Shown: positions 33,337 through 33,638 of the stretch, in pieces
Layout of the letters: every line of letters starts with the position of its first letter
Numbering within the stretch: position 1 is the stretch's first letter
Assembly (NCBI GenBank): GCA_017508465.1
Contig: JAFVYW010000035.1
Span: 1-33,638 of the forward strand
Source: Clostridia bacterium
GTDB lineage: Bacteria; Bacillota; Clostridia; Oscillospirales; CAG-272
Length of the DNA: 33,638 nucleotides
Direction of reading: 5' to 3'
Program-made: the position numbers and the translations under genes
Notes under the pieces: model-generated
The model's input: only the letters and a program-made list of their open reading frames with translations
Databases searched by the model: none
What the model was told of the DNA's origin: nothing

Positions 33337-33377
33337 AAAACGCACCTTCATCGACCGATGAAGGTGCGTTTTGTTTT
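33337..33377 (+). terminator. Terminator after the apiosidase-like gene
   Basis: AAAACGCACCTTCATCG (33337-33353) / CGATGAAGGTGCGTTTT (33356-33372), a 17-bp perfect dyad with T-run. It may also serve the minus-strand gene at the edge. Confidence 0.95.
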
Positions 33378-33422
33378 ATAGTCTGTAGACAGAAAACAAA
33401 CGTACAATAAATTGGACTTTTA

Positions 33423-33638
33423 TTAATAAAAGAATCTGTTTTTTACAAGAAAATCGACGAATGTATATACGCCGTTTTCGTCTAATTCATCAAATAAAAA
33501 GGAAAATCCTATGGCTTGTTCATTAGACGCTTCGATTTTTTGTTTAAAATCATCCATTGACATACCATTTGTGTAATAGTCATCTAAGTAGTTCTCTACT
33601 CCATACGCTTCAAACTCATATTTTTTTAGCAATGAATA
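33423..33638 (-). CDS. Partial AT-rich gene of unknown function (5' end off the window)
   Basis: An open frame runs in from the right edge (reading Y-S-L-L-K-K-Y-E-F) and stops at 33423, leaving 71 visible residues. The apparent TTG start inside the window has no ribosome site, so the true start is probably beyond the edge. The visible part is acidic and aromatic (NYLDDYYTNGMSMDDF, FSFLFDELDENGVYTFVDFL), with no recognised family. Its base composition is clearly more AT-rich than the rest of the window, which suggests recent acquisition. Small acidic proteins like this are often immunity- or phage-related, but nothing here proves that. Confidence 0.6.
   Translation of the reverse strand, partial: YSLLKKYEFEAYGVENYLDDYYTNGMSMDDFKQKIEASNEQAIGFSFLFDELDENGVYTFVDFLVKNRFFY

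Overview
The window looks like a chromosome segment from an anaerobic, probably gut-associated Clostridia-type Firmicute. The grounds are: type A-like RNase P RNA, AGGAGG-type ribosome sites before nearly every gene, sigma-A promoters close to consensus, an SLH-domain envelope protein, a BspA-type leucine-rich-repeat protein, and the Clostridia-like sequences of the housekeeping genes (gap, murD, rlmH, cysteine desulfurase). No tRNA, 5S/16S/23S rRNA, CRISPR array, insertion sequence, phage gene or origin was found. The species is not identifiable from what I can see.

Layout. 1-6601 (minus) is one tightly packed operon read from a perfect TTGACA-17-TATAAT promoter. In order it encodes a membrane-anchored 974-residue LRR_5/BspA protein, an HPr-kinase-like P-loop protein, a PqqD-like protein, a Wzz/BY-kinase fusion (capsule or exopolysaccharide tyrosine autokinase) and a COG2509-type FAD protein that runs off the left edge. 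6820-8070 (plus) is a secreted SLH protein. 8132-9671 (minus) is a tandem pair of polysaccharide deacetylases without signal peptides. 9822-10481 (plus) is an HD phosphohydrolase. 10482-10812 is a gene-free stretch with an elaborate set of nested inverted repeats. 10813-12047 (minus) holds two coupled membrane proteins of unknown function, 12207-13229 is gap, and 13371-14132 is a WecG/TagA glycosyltransferase. rnpB (14215-about 14579, plus) diverges from the last of these.

14658-25074 is a carbohydrate-active block. An AraC regulator diverges from a 2246-residue secreted multidomain protein with an N-terminal alpha/beta-hydrolase-like module. It is followed by a shorter paralogue (851 residues) that has no signal peptide and is probably cytoplasmic. 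25257-29289 is a four-gene housekeeping operon with overlapping genes: murD, a two-repeat lipoprotein, a cysteine desulfurase and rlmH. 29366-31097 is a flotillin-like SPFH protein behind a leader that matches the yybP-ykoY (manganese) riboswitch, with an overlapping terminator. 31355-32011 holds a TM2-like protein and a DUF2752 protein, 32045-33328 is an apiosidase-like (DUF4038/GH140-type) glycosidase, and an AT-rich partial gene lies on the right edge.

The recurring theme is surface glycan work: making envelope polymers (BY-kinase, TagA, MurD) and dismantling or trimming glycans (deacetylases, hydrolase pair, apiosidase-like enzyme), plus cell-surface display (LRR, SLH). The points most worth a second look are the riboswitch-controlled flotillin, the secreted/cytoplasmic hydrolase pair, the LRR/HprK-like/PqqD/BY-kinase operon and the nested inverted-repeat element at 10557-10811.
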